A program made the translations under genes and the position numbers. Positions 37,067-46,060 of a stretch of 64,000 nucleotides of DNA are shown here, in pieces. Every line of letters starts with the position of its first letter. The first letter of the stretch is position 1. The notes under the pieces were generated by a model. The model worked only from the letters and a program-made list of their open reading frames with translations. It did not search any database and was not told where the DNA came from. Source of the stretch: Streptomyces sp. B3I8 (GTDB lineage: Bacteria; Actinomycetota; Actinomycetes; Streptomycetales; Streptomycetaceae). The stretch covers positions 6,523,501 to 6,587,500 of the forward strand of contig NZ_JAUSYN010000002.1 of NCBI RefSeq assembly GCF_030816915.1, read 5' to 3'.

Positions 37067-37642
37067 TCAGGCGGCCGTGCCGGCCGCGGCGCGGCGGCGG
37101 GCGCGGTACCAGGCGACCCCCACGGAACCCGTGACGAGCGCGGTGCCGAGGCCGATCTCCTTGAGGTCGAAGCCGCCGATGCTGCCGCCGATGCCGGCGC
37201 GCACCCCGTGTTCCAGGGCGCCGGGAGGCATGCCGTGCGGATCCGTATGGCCGCCGCCGCCCTGTGCCCGTTCGCTGATGGTCAGTTCGGCCTGCTCCGT
37301 CTCGTGGCCGCAGCGGACGGTCACCGTGTAGGTGGCGCCCGGACGGGCGTCCCAGTCGACGGTGGTCGAGGCCGAGCTCTGCCCCTTCGGGACCGTCACC
37401 GTGTCGAAGACGCCGGAGGAGACCCGGGCGGTCTCCTCGCAGCCCCGCACGGTCAGGGTGACATGCCCGCCGGGTGAGACCTCCTCGGGCATGACACTGA
37501 GGCTGAGGCGGGTCGACTCGCCGTTTCCGTGGCCCCCTTCGCCCTCGCCCTCGCCACCGCCGTAGGCGACGGCGGCCGGAGCGGTGAGGGTCAGGGCCGA
37601 CAGGCCCAGAAGTGCGGCCGAAGCAACGCGTATCGCGCGCAT
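37067..37642 (-). CDS. secreted surface protein, paralogue of the 35938 product
   Basis: 191 residues. Signal peptide to AAVAYGGG, a short Gly/Glu-rich stretch, a beta domain beginning LSVMPEEVSPGGHVTLTVRGC with two Cys, WDARPGATYTVTVRCG, then a C-terminal membrane helix (GLGTALVTGSVGVAWYRARR) and basic tail. The core (EVSPGG-h-TLTV...C, AxPGxYxVTVRCG) matches the 35938 product, so they are paralogues; this one lacks the long repeat. No LPxTG. ATG follows GGAG 7 nt upstream. It is probably part of the sortase group. Confidence 0.72.
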   Translation of the reverse strand: MRAIRVASAALLGLSALTLTAPAAVAYGGGEGEGEGGHGNGESTRLSLSVMPEEVSPGGHVTLTVRGCEETARVSSGVFDTVTVPKGQSSASTTVDWDARPGATYTVTVRCGHETEQAELTISERAQGGGGHTDPHGMPPGALEHGVRAGIGGSIGGFDLKEIGLGTALVTGSVGVAWYRARRRAAAGTAA

Positions 37643-37851
37643 GTTGAATCTCCACGTCCCCGAGGAGCCTTGCTGCGGACCTTTTTCCGCTCGCGCCAGA
37701 AATGCACCTCGTCGCCCGAAACGCTAGGAAAGGGTGTCCGGCGGCGCGATCCCAGTGCGACGAACGGGTCACACGCTTGCGCCGTTCGGGCGGGGAGGGC
37801 CTCTTGCCGGTGACGCGGGGCGACCCCCGGCACGCCGCGCCCCGGCCGGGG

Positions 37852-38610
37852 TCACAGGTGCGGGAACAGCGCCAGGAACGGATCGGTGGACGCCGCGAGG
37901 CCCCGGCTGTAGGGCGCGTCGAAGTCCCAGATGAGGAACAGCAGGAAGGCGATCAGCGCCGAGAACAGCCCGGCCAGGATCAGTTCGCGCGTGGTGCGCC
38001 GGATCTGCAGCGCGAAGACCATGCCGATGGTGACCACCGCGCCCGTGATCAGGCCGAACCACACCACCCCGGGCATCGTCGCCCCCGTCGAGTCCGCGCG
38101 GGCGGCGCGGGCGGCGTCGGCGGCGGCGACCTGGTCGACCAGCGGCTGGTAGGCCTGCGCCTCGTAGTCGGACCGCGGCCGGTAGTCCGTGACGTCCTCG
38201 CGCACGCGTTCGAGGAGTTGGCCTCCCCGGCCGGTCACCTTTCCGTCGTCCGCCATGGTCCGCCACTCGGTGCGCACGACGTACCGCACATAGGCGTCGA
38301 CGTCCGTGCGCACCTGCTCGCGCACGGACGGCGGATAGTTCCGCACCCGCTCCTTGATCTCGTGCAGCGCCTGGGCCTCCGCCTGCACATGGTCCTGGGC
38401 GGCGCTGCGGGCCTCCCAGACGCCCGCGATGGCCAGGCCGAGCACGATGGCGTAGACCACCCCGATCATCATCGTCATGTACTCGATCACGTCCGGGGTC
38501 TCCGAGGGATCGTCGTCCTCCGAGGCCGTGCGGTGCCGCAGGAAGGTCACGATGACCACCACGACGCAGGCGGCCAGCATCGCGAGGACGAGAACAAGCC
38601 ATTCCGACAA
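37852..38610 (-). CDS. DUF4239-type membrane protein
   Basis: 252 residues. Two N-terminal helices (LSEWLVLVLAMLAACVVVVI; YMTMMIGVVYAIVLGLAIAG), an extramembrane helical domain (~75-175, rich in Arg/Glu/Gln) and two C-terminal helices (VVWFGLITGAVVTIGMVFA; LILAGLFSALIAFLLFLIW), the layout of DUF4239 proteins, of unknown function. The start is TTG 38610, chosen because GGAGG lies exactly 6 nt upstream and the helix begins there; longer frames run through non-coding DNA. Transcribed with the proline-rich gene 86 bp upstream. Confidence 0.75.
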   Translation of the reverse strand: MSEWLVLVLAMLAACVVVVIVTFLRHRTASEDDDPSETPDVIEYMTMMIGVVYAIVLGLAIAGVWEARSAAQDHVQAEAQALHEIKERVRNYPPSVREQVRTDVDAYVRYVVRTEWRTMADDGKVTGRGGQLLERVREDVTDYRPRSDYEAQAYQPLVDQVAAADAARAARADSTGATMPGVVWFGLITGAVVTIGMVFALQIRRTTRELILAGLFSALIAFLLFLIWDFDAPYSRGLAASTDPFLALFPHL

Positions 38611-38696
38611 CGGTTGCCTCCAGTGAGCGGCTGATCGGTGAGGGGGGTGAGGGGTGTGAGGGGTGAGGGGTGTGACGAGGGGCGGACGGCCCGTCG

Positions 38697-39500
38697 TCAG
38701 CGTGGGCGCAGCGCGGCCACGGCGAGGACGGCGGGGGCGGTGATGAGCAGCATGAACACCACCGGCGAGGTGCCCGAGTCCACCCGGTGTCGCTGGGCGG
38801 GCGGGTGGTACGCCGGGTAGCTCACGGGAGCTTTCAGGGGCGGCGAGGGTGGCGGAGTCGGCCGGGCCGGCCGGGGTTTCGGCCTCGGCCCGGCCGCATG
38901 CGTCGGCGGGGGTGCCGGGGCCGCCGCCTCGGGGGGCGGGATCCGCACCGGTGCGGGACGCGCGGGCGCCGGCGGCGGGGTGGGTGTCGGTTCCACAGGC
39001 GTCGGGGGCGGCTCGGGCGGCGTGGGCTTCGGAGGCGTCGGTTTCGGCGGCGGGGTGGGTGCGGGAGGTGGTGTCGGCGCGGGAGGCGGTGTCGGCGTCG
39101 GGCAGGGCGGCGGAGGCGGAGGACACGGCGGGGGCGGGAGAGGAGGCGGGGGCCGGTGGCCGCCCCCGCCCACGACGGCCACCGCGCCGTTCCCGCCGGC
39201 GGAGGCACTCACGCGCCCCCCGCCGACCGAGGCCATGGCACCCCCGTCACCGGCCGAGGCGACCACGCCCGGGTCCGCGCCGGTCGCGCCGGTCGCGCCG
39301 AAGTCCACCGCCGCCCCCGCGTCGCCCGCGGCGGCGACCACGCCCGGGCCGCCCGGCCCGGACGAGACGTACGCGCAGGCGTCCGCGGATGCCGTGCCCG
39401 TGGGGGCGCCCGCGAGCGCCCACACCAGCGTCATCACGCCCAACAGCCGTACCGCGACAGCGGGTCGGGTCCGTTCTGATCCATGCACGAGCGAGATCAT
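38697..39500 (-). CDS. proline-rich wall-spanning surface protein
   Basis: 267 residues. Signal region (AVAVRLLGVMTLVWALAGAP), then a Gly/Ala/Val-rich domain (~45-110), then a long Pro-rich stalk (~115-235) of PTPPPAPTPPP-like repeats, and a C-terminal membrane helix (SPVVFMLLITAPAVLAVAAL) ending RPR. Such stalks cross the wall. ATG 39500 has no good SD; internal starts before WALAG are possible. The high Pro content and codon bias match the fragment at 1-323. It precedes the DUF4239 gene on the same strand. Confidence 0.65.
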   Translation of the reverse strand: MISLVHGSERTRPAVAVRLLGVMTLVWALAGAPTGTASADACAYVSSGPGGPGVVAAAGDAGAAVDFGATGATGADPGVVASAGDGGAMASVGGGRVSASAGGNGAVAVVGGGGHRPPPPLPPPPCPPPPPPCPTPTPPPAPTPPPAPTPPPKPTPPKPTPPEPPPTPVEPTPTPPPAPARPAPVRIPPPEAAAPAPPPTHAAGPRPKPRPARPTPPPSPPLKAPVSYPAYHPPAQRHRVDSGTSPVVFMLLITAPAVLAVAALRPR

Positions 39501-39758
39501 GGGCCGCCCGGGAGCCGTACACGCGGGGAACCGGGTCGAATACCCCGAAGGACGGACATGTGTGCGCAACGGGTTTGAGCGCCGGTCATCGCCCCGCGCC
39601 GCCGTGGGCACGGGTGCGCGAACGGGCCGGGAGCACATCGGGAAAGAAAATCGCGGCTGCGTTGAACACGGGTGGTGTGTCCGCGCGTACATAGGGCCAT
39701 AAGCGGCGCACGAGCCCGCTGTGACACCCAAGTGGCAAGCGGATAGCGGGAGTTGACA

Positions 39759-40694
39759 ATGAACAGAGCCTGGCGGAGCGCCTCCCTCATGGCGACGGCG
39801 GCCGCGGTGCTGGCGCTGACGACGGCGTGCGGCCAGGACAAGGGCGGCCGGACGACCGACAGTCAGAACGTCGGTGCCGCTGCCGGCGGCTACGCCACCA
39901 CATCACCGTCCGGGGCCGCCAGTCCCAACGGTTCCGGCTCTCAGATCGGGGACAGCGCGGTCACCTCCAAGCCGGCGGGCAAGCTGTCCCTCAGCGAGAG
40001 CGCCAACCTCGGCAACGTGATCACCGACGGCGCCGGAATGACGCTCTACCGCTTCGACGACGACACCGCCAAGCCGCCGAAGTCCACCTGTGCCGGCGAA
40101 TGCGCCAAGGTCTGGCCGCCGGTGCCGGCGGAGGACGCCTCGGCCGCCACCGGCATCGACAAGTCCGCGCTCGGCGAGGTCACGCGGGCCGACGGCACCA
40201 AGCAACTGACCGTCGCCGGCTGGCCGATGTACCGCTACGCCAAGGACACCAAGGCCGGGGACGTCAAGGGCGAGGGCGTCGGCGGCAAGTGGTTCGCCAC
40301 CGCCGCCGACGGCAAGAAGGCCACGCTGCCCGGGCTCTCCGTGCGCAAGGACGCCAAGCTGGGCGACATCGTCGTCGACAAGAACGGCATGACGGTCTAC
40401 CGCTTCCTGAAGGACCAGGCCTGGCCCGTGTCCAAGTCGGCCTGCACCGGCGCCTGCCTGGAGAAGTGGCCGGCCGTCGCACCGGTCAAGGAGGCGGACA
40501 CCAAGGGGATCGTGAAGAAGGGCCTGATGTCCTTCACCCGCCCCGACGGCGCCAAGCAGATGACGGTCAACTGCTGGCCCATCTACACCTTCACCGGCGA
40601 CAAGGCCGCCGGCGACACGAACGGCCAGGGCGTGGGAGGCACGTGGTACGCCGTCGCCCCCGACGGCAAACCGGTGGGCGCGCCGAAGAAGTAA
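39759..40694 (+). CDS. lipoprotein with two Y-x4-D secreted repeats
   Basis: 311 residues. Signal peptide with lipobox (ALTTACG), a Ser/Gly linker (25-75) and two homologous ~115-residue repeats, each containing a 'GMTLYRFDDD'/'GMTVYRFLKD' strand, a Cys pair (CAGECAKVWPP / CTGACLEKWPA), 'PMYRYAKD'/'PIYTFTGD' and a 'GVGGKWF/GVGGTWY' end. This is the actinobacterial 'secreted repeat, Y-x4-D' (lipoprotein 15) family; a redox or haem-associated function is suspected in some relatives but not established. GGGAG precedes ATG 39759. Divergent from the proline-rich gene. Confidence 0.88.
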   Translation: MNRAWRSASLMATAAAVLALTTACGQDKGGRTTDSQNVGAAAGGYATTSPSGAASPNGSGSQIGDSAVTSKPAGKLSLSESANLGNVITDGAGMTLYRFDDDTAKPPKSTCAGECAKVWPPVPAEDASAATGIDKSALGEVTRADGTKQLTVAGWPMYRYAKDTKAGDVKGEGVGGKWFATAADGKKATLPGLSVRKDAKLGDIVVDKNGMTVYRFLKDQAWPVSKSACTGACLEKWPAVAPVKEADTKGIVKKGLMSFTRPDGAKQMTVNCWPIYTFTGDKAAGDTNGQGVGGTWYAVAPDGKPVGAPKK

Positions 40695-41127
40695 TTCCCC
40701 ACCCCTCGCCCCCCTTTCCGGCCCACGCGCCCCCCTCCGCCGAGCGGTCGGGGGCGCGCCCGTCGCCGGGTGCGGAGGCGATCCGCCCCCGTGCCCACCC
40801 CGAGGCGAACCGCCTCCGTGCCCACCCCGAGGCGAACCGCCTCCGTGTCCAACACCGGAGGATCCGCCCCCCTCGCCACACCCCGCGTCCTCGCGCACGC
40901 CCACCGCGGCGTACACCCGCGCACGCCCCGCGTACGCCCCGCGCGCTTTGTCGGCACGCGAGAAGCGTGCCGTCGGCACGTGCCCTTCGCACGGGCCCGG
41001 AGCGGATGACCAATTTCCGTTTCCTCTCGCCCTGTTGGCGGACGATCAGTAGCCTCGGCTCGAACACCGGATCGGCTCAGCCGGCACAAGTCGTCGCAAG
41101 TCGCCGCCAATCGTCTTGGAGTGCTAG
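40695..41127. other. intergenic region before the DUF574 gene
   Basis: 433 bp. It includes a 27-bp tandem repeat at 40791-40844 with hairpin potential and the presumed promoter of the methyltransferase-GGDEF/EAL unit. GGAG 7 nt before ATG 41128 is the RBS. No gene seen. Confidence 0.45.
40791..40844. repeat. 27-bp tandem repeat containing a hairpin
   Basis: Two exact copies (40791-40817, 40818-40844); each contains GAGGCG-aac-CGCCTC, a 6-bp stem. Degenerate copies flank them (about 40770-40790 and 40845-40872). Confidence 0.75.
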
Positions 41128-41940
41128 ATGGAGCGTCCCGCCTGGGCCCCACGGAACATCGACATCTCGGTGCCCTCCGTCTCTCGTATCTACGACTACT
41201 ACCTGGGCGGTTCGCACAACTTCGAGGTCGACCGGGCGGCGGCCCGCAGGGCGATGGGGTTCATGCCGGGCCTGCCGAAGATCATGCAGGCCAACCGCGC
41301 CTTCCTGCGCCGGGCCGTGCGGTACGCCGTCGGCGAGGGCATCACCCAGTTCCTCGACATCGGCTCCGGCATCCCCACCCACGGCAACGTCCACGAGGTC
41401 GCCCAGGAGGCGCACCCCGGCGCCCGCGTGGTCTACGTCGACCACGACCCGGTGGCGGTCGCGCACAGCCAGGCCGTACTGGGCAGGAATCCGGACGCGG
41501 ACGTCGTCGCGGCGGACCTGCTCAAGCCCCGGGAGATCCTCGCCAGCCCCGAAGTGGAGCGGCTGATCGACCTGAACCGTCCGGTAGCCCTCCTTCTCGT
41601 TGCCATACTTCACTTCGTGGAAGAAGCGAACGACCCGTACCGGGCGGTGGCCGAACTGCGCGACGCAGCCGCGCCGGGCAGCCTGCTCGTGCTCACGCAC
41701 GCCTCGTACGAGGGCATTCCGCTGCCACCCGAGCGGGCCGAGGGCGCCGTCGACGTGTACAAGGACATCCGCAATCCGCTGATCATGCGCCCGCGCGAGG
41801 CGATCGCGCGGTTCTTCGAGGGGTACGACATGGTGGAACCCGGACTGGTGCCGATGGCGGACTGGCGGCCCGACACCGCGCGCGAGGACGAGGACCCCTA
41901 CGCGTTCGCGGGGTTCGCCGGCGTGGGACGCACGGCGTGA
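41128..41940 (+). CDS. DUF574-family SAM-dependent methyltransferase
   Basis: 270 residues, cytoplasmic. Hallmarks of the Streptomyces DUF574 family: PSVSRIYDYYLGGSHNFEVD near the N-terminus, the SAM motif QFLDIGSGIPTHGNVHEVAQ, VVYVDHDPVAVAHSQ and LLVAILHFVEE. Target unknown. RBS GGAG at 7 nt. The last four bases (GTGA) overlap the start of the PAS-GGDEF-EAL gene, so the two proteins are probably translated together. This family is heavily expanded in Streptomyces genomes. Confidence 0.9.
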   Translation: MERPAWAPRNIDISVPSVSRIYDYYLGGSHNFEVDRAAARRAMGFMPGLPKIMQANRAFLRRAVRYAVGEGITQFLDIGSGIPTHGNVHEVAQEAHPGARVVYVDHDPVAVAHSQAVLGRNPDADVVAADLLKPREILASPEVERLIDLNRPVALLLVAILHFVEEANDPYRAVAELRDAAAPGSLLVLTHASYEGIPLPPERAEGAVDVYKDIRNPLIMRPREAIARFFEGYDMVEPGLVPMADWRPDTAREDEDPYAFAGFAGVGRTA

Positions 41941-44129
41941 GCGCGGAACCGGACGGGGCGGAAGCGGGCGCATCGGAAATGGACGGACCCGAAGTGGACG
42001 GGCCGGAGGACAGACTGCGCCGGTTCGCGACGATCTGGAGCCGGGCCGTCTTCCCGGTGACCACGACGCCGCTCACCCGCCCCGAGTTCGAGGCACTGCT
42101 GCTGCCGCTGGCCCGCCGCCTGAGCGAGGCGTTGCGGGCACGGGCGTTCGACGCCGCGGAGGCCAGGGCGGTGGGCGCCGCCCTCATCGACACGCACTGC
42201 ACCGACCCCGAGGCCCTCTGCGCCACGCTCGACTGCGTCGACGCCTACCTGGTGCTCTACTGCGGCGACGCCGATGCCGGCCCCGGGAGGCAGGAGGCGC
42301 TGCGCACCCGCTCCGCCCGGCTGCAGCACGCGATGGCCGCCGGCTTCGCACAGGCGCTGCGGGAGCGCACGCTCGCCGAGCAGGAGGCGATCTCCGCCGC
42401 CGCGCTCAAGGCCCAGGGCGTCGTCGCCCAGGCGCTGCACGCGAGCGAGGCCCGCTTCCGCGCCGTCTTCGAGGGCGCCGCGATAGGCATCTCCATCGCC
42501 GACCTCGACGGCAACGTCCTGGAGGTCAACGGCGCCCTGCTGCGCATGTTCGGCGGCTCCGAGGGACTGCTGCGGGACCGCAACGTCGCCGAGTGGTCCC
42601 ACCCCGAGGACGCCCCGCAGGTGTGGCGGCTCTACCAGGAACTGGTGCGCGGCGAACGCGAGCACTACCACGTGGAGAAACCGTTCTACCGGCCCGACGG
42701 CACCGTACTGTGGACCAACCTGACGGTGTCCCTGCTGCGCGACGCCGACGGCGTGCCCCAGTACCAGCTCGCGCTGATGGAGGACACCACCGAGCGCCGG
42801 CTGCTCAACCTGCGGCTGCGCTACGAGGCCACGCACGACGCGCTCACCGGACTGCCCAACCGCACGCTGTTCTTCGAGCGGCTGGAGAAGGCGCTGTCCG
42901 CCGGGGAGGGCCAGCGGTTCGGCCTCTGCTATCTGGACCTGGACGGCTTCAAGACCATCAACGACAGCCTCGGGCACGCCGCCGGCGACCGGCTCCTCGT
43001 CGAGGTCGCCGACCGGCTGCAGGGCTGCGCCACCGCGCCCGGCGAGATGGTCGCCCGGCTCGGCGGCGACGAGTTCGTGGCGCTGACCACCGGCCCGGAC
43101 ACCCAGTGCGGGGTCGACGACCTCGCCGACCGCATCATGAACGCGCTGTCCGGCCCCGTCCGCATCGACGGCCGCGAACTGCTGGTACGCGGCAGCATCG
43201 GCGTCGTCGAGGGCCCGGCGGGCGAACGCGGGCCCGCCGAGGTGCTGCGCAGCGCCGACATCACGATGTACCGGGCCAAGTCCGCCGGCGGTAACCGCTA
43301 CGAGCTCGCCGACCCCGAGGCCGACGCCCGCGCCATCACCCGGCACGGACTCACCACGGCGCTGCCCGCCGCGCTGGACCGGGGCGAGTTCTTCATCGAG
43401 TACCAGCCGCTGGTGCGGCTCGACGACGGACGGGTGCACGGGGCGGAGGCGCTGGTGCGCTGGCTGCACCCGCAGCACGGCGTGCTCGGCCCCGACCACT
43501 TCATCCCGCTCGCCGAGCACACCGGACTGATCGTGCCGCTGGGCCGCTGGGTCCTGGAGGAGTCGGTGCGCCAGGCCCGCGACTGGCAGCGGCAGCACGG
43601 CGAGAACGCCCCGCTGCGCGTCAACGTCAACCTGTCCCCCTGCCAGCTCACCCACCCCGGACTCGTCTCCGACACCGTCGACATCCTGGAGCGGACCGGC
43701 GTCGAACCGGAGGCGCTGTGCCTGGAGGTGACCGAGTCCGCGCTGATCGGCGCCGACGACGACCTGCTCAAGCCGCTGCGCCGGCTCGCGGAGATGGGCG
43801 TGGACATCGCGCTCGACGACTTCGGCACGGGCTACTCCAACCTCGCCAACCTGCGCCGCCTGCCGGTGTCCATACTCAAGCTGGACCGTTCCTTCACCCA
43901 GGGCATGCAGCAGTACCCGGCGGACCCCATCGACCTGAAGATCGTCGAGGGCATCGTCACCCTGGCACACAGCCTGGACCTCACCGTGACGGTGGAGGGC
44001 GTGGAGACCGGGGCGCAGGCCGAGCAGTTGCGGGTGCTGGGCTGCGACACGGCGCAGGGCTGGTACTACGCCCGCCCGGGCCCGCCGGAGCGGCTGCACG
44101 AACTGGCGCTCGTGGATGCGACGGGCTAG
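41937..44129 (+). CDS. PAS-GGDEF-EAL c-di-GMP signalling protein
   Basis: 730 residues, soluble. After an N-terminal helical region (~1-165), a PAS domain (~170-285, FRAVFEGAAIGISIADLDG), a GGDEF domain with intact G376-G-D-E-F380 (ARLGGDEFVAL), and an EAL domain with Glu504-Ala-Leu (HGAEALVRW), NVNLSPCQL and DDFGTGYSNLAN. Both cyclase and phosphodiesterase sites look complete; no RxxD inhibition site precedes GGDEF. The layout matches RmdA-like proteins that lower c-di-GMP and affect development. GTG start is forced by the 4-nt overlap with the methyltransferase gene. Confidence 0.92.
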   Translation: MSAEPDGAEAGASEMDGPEVDGPEDRLRRFATIWSRAVFPVTTTPLTRPEFEALLLPLARRLSEALRARAFDAAEARAVGAALIDTHCTDPEALCATLDCVDAYLVLYCGDADAGPGRQEALRTRSARLQHAMAAGFAQALRERTLAEQEAISAAALKAQGVVAQALHASEARFRAVFEGAAIGISIADLDGNVLEVNGALLRMFGGSEGLLRDRNVAEWSHPEDAPQVWRLYQELVRGEREHYHVEKPFYRPDGTVLWTNLTVSLLRDADGVPQYQLALMEDTTERRLLNLRLRYEATHDALTGLPNRTLFFERLEKALSAGEGQRFGLCYLDLDGFKTINDSLGHAAGDRLLVEVADRLQGCATAPGEMVARLGGDEFVALTTGPDTQCGVDDLADRIMNALSGPVRIDGRELLVRGSIGVVEGPAGERGPAEVLRSADITMYRAKSAGGNRYELADPEADARAITRHGLTTALPAALDRGEFFIEYQPLVRLDDGRVHGAEALVRWLHPQHGVLGPDHFIPLAEHTGLIVPLGRWVLEESVRQARDWQRQHGENAPLRVNVNLSPCQLTHPGLVSDTVDILERTGVEPEALCLEVTESALIGADDDLLKPLRRLAEMGVDIALDDFGTGYSNLANLRRLPVSILKLDRSFTQGMQQYPADPIDLKIVEGIVTLAHSLDLTVTVEGVETGAQAEQLRVLGCDTAQGWYYARPGPPERLHELALVDATG

Positions 44130-44138
44130 GGGCGAGCG

Positions 44139-45371
44139 GTGAGTGAGGAAGGGACGCCCCCGGCGCCGTCCGCCTGGATACATCTGACCGGGCGGCACCG
44201 GCAGGTCCTCGGCCGGGTCTGCGACGTCGGGCTCGCGCTGGTGGTCCTGCTGGCGGCGAGACAGTACGACGTGGAGTCCGACCTGCCGCTCGGCCTGCTC
44301 ATGGGGCTCTGCCTGTTCGCCCGCAGGCAGTACCCCGTCACCGTCCTGGGGGCTGTCCTGGCGTTGGCCGTCGTCCAGTTCGCCCTTCACGACCCGTCCG
44401 GCCCGTCGGCGTCGGCGCCCGCCGCGTACGACGTCGCCGTGCTGTTCGCCATGATGTCGGTCGTCCACCACTCCCGGGACCCCCGGATGCCGTATGCCGC
44501 GGGCGCCGCGGTGCTGCTGGCGACGGGGGCCGGGACGGTGGGGATACCCGCCGCCGGTCTGGAGCGGTTCGCGGATCCCGAGACACTGCTGTACTTCTGG
44601 GGGCTGACGCTGACGGTCTGGCTGACCGCCTTCTCCCTGCGGACCCGGCGTCTGTACGCCGAGAGCCAGGCGGCCCGCGCCTGGCACGCCGAGCGGGAGC
44701 AGGAGCACCGCATGCGGCTGGCCGCGGCCGAGGAACGGGCCGGGATCGCGAGGGAACTGCACGACGTGGTGGCCCACAGCCTGGCGGTGATGATCCTTCA
44801 GGCCGACGGCGCCGGGGCCGTGCTGCGCAAGTCGCCCGACATGGCGGAGACCGCGCTGAAGACGATCGCCGCCACCGGCCGCGACGCCATCGACGACATG
44901 CACCGGATCGTCCGCGTGCTGCGCGAGGGTGACCAGGGCCAGGCCGTCGACGAGGTGGAGCGGCGCCTGGTCACCCTCGACGAGATCGGGACCGTCGCGG
45001 AGCGCGCACGGGTCGCCGGACTGACCGTGGACGTGTCGGTCGAGGTCGGCGAGGGGCGGCTGGCGCCCGCGGAGGAGATGACGGCCTTCCGGATCGTCCA
45101 GGAATGTCTGACGAACGTGCTCCGGCACGCCGGCGCCGGGGCCAAGGTCGGCATCGAACTCCGCGAGGAGCAGGGCACACTGCTGATCGACGTCGTCGAC
45201 GACGGAGCCGGCACGCTCGCCGGCGGCGGGGTCGACCCGCACTCCGGCGGCAACGGTCTGGTGGGCATGCGGGAGCGGGTGGAGCTGGCCGGCGGCACCT
45301 TCGAGGCCGGCCCGCGATTGGGCAGTGGATGGCACGTACGTGCCCGGATACCGACAAGGACGAAGCGTTGA
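44139..45371 (+). CDS. two-component sensor histidine kinase (HisKA_3/NarL type)
   Basis: 410 residues. Five or six N-terminal membrane helices (from VCDVGLALVVLLAARQ to LTLTVWLTAFSL), a coiled linker, the dimerisation/phosphorylation box ERAGIARELHDVVAHSLAVM (His in LHDVV), and a C-terminal HATPase with ECLTNVLRHAGAG, VVDDGAG and GNGLVGMRERVE. It should phosphorylate the next gene product, which it overlaps by 4 nt. The mostly-membrane sensor suggests envelope or membrane stress. GTG at 44139 lies only 9 bp after the GGDEF-EAL gene. Confidence 0.93.
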   Translation: MSEEGTPPAPSAWIHLTGRHRQVLGRVCDVGLALVVLLAARQYDVESDLPLGLLMGLCLFARRQYPVTVLGAVLALAVVQFALHDPSGPSASAPAAYDVAVLFAMMSVVHHSRDPRMPYAAGAAVLLATGAGTVGIPAAGLERFADPETLLYFWGLTLTVWLTAFSLRTRRLYAESQAARAWHAEREQEHRMRLAAAEERAGIARELHDVVAHSLAVMILQADGAGAVLRKSPDMAETALKTIAATGRDAIDDMHRIVRVLREGDQGQAVDEVERRLVTLDEIGTVAERARVAGLTVDVSVEVGEGRLAPAEEMTAFRIVQECLTNVLRHAGAGAKVGIELREEQGTLLIDVVDDGAGTLAGGGVDPHSGGNGLVGMRERVELAGGTFEAGPRLGSGWHVRARIPTRTKR

Positions 45372-46060
45372 CGCAGGCAGCAGGGGAGGCGGGGCCGCAC
45401 GGCCCGATCCGGGTGGCCGTGGTGGACGACCAGCCGCTGATCCGCGCCGGGTTCGCCATGGTGCTGGCCGCCGCGGACGACATCGAGGTCGTCGGCGAGG
45501 CGGAGAACGGTGCGGACGCCCTCGACCTGCTGGACAGGGTGCGGGCGGACGTCGTCATCATGGACATCCGGATGCCGGTCATGGACGGCATCCGGGCCAC
45601 CGAGGAACTGATGCGCCGTGAGAACCCGCCCGGAGTCCTGGTGCTGACCACGTTCGACAACGACGAGGACGCCTTCGCGGCGCTGCGGGCCGGGGCCGGC
45701 GGCTTCCTGTTGAAGAACGCGCCCGCCGCGGAGGTCGTGGGCGCCATCCGGGTCGTGGCCGCGGGGGAGTCCGTGGTGGCGCCGCGCATCACCCGGCTCC
45801 TTCTCAACCAGGTCGCCGACCGGCTGGCACCCGCGAACGGACAGTCCGAACGGCTGGACGTCCTCACCGCGCGCGAACGGGAGGTGCTCTCCCAGGTCGC
45901 CCGGGGACTGTCCAACGCGGAGGTCGCGGCGGAACTGTACGTGGCCGAGGCCACGGTGAAGACGCACCTGGGCAATCTGATGGCGAAGCTGCATCTGCGC
46001 GACCGGGCCCAGGCCGTCGCGTTCGCCTACGAGTCCGGGCTGGTCCGTCCGCCCGCGTGA
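45368..46060 (+). CDS. NarL/LuxR-type response regulator
   Basis: 230 residues. Receiver domain (IRVAVVDDQPLIRAGF, phospho-acceptor Asp in DVVIMDIRMPVMDG, Lys in FLLKNAP) and a C-terminal GerE helix-turn-helix (LTAREREVLSQVARGLSNAE, ATVKTHLGNLMAKL). TTG start overlaps the kinase stop (TTGA), with AAGGACGAAG upstream. Probably controls the ABC transporter genes that follow. Confidence 0.94.
   Translation: MTQAAGEAGPHGPIRVAVVDDQPLIRAGFAMVLAAADDIEVVGEAENGADALDLLDRVRADVVIMDIRMPVMDGIRATEELMRRENPPGVLVLTTFDNDEDAFAALRAGAGGFLLKNAPAAEVVGAIRVVAAGESVVAPRITRLLLNQVADRLAPANGQSERLDVLTAREREVLSQVARGLSNAEVAAELYVAEATVKTHLGNLMAKLHLRDRAQAVAFAYESGLVRPPA

Noticed and set aside
41898..45335. 1145-residue minus-strand frame
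   Set aside because: Antisense to the DUF574, GGDEF-EAL and kinase genes; no domain content.
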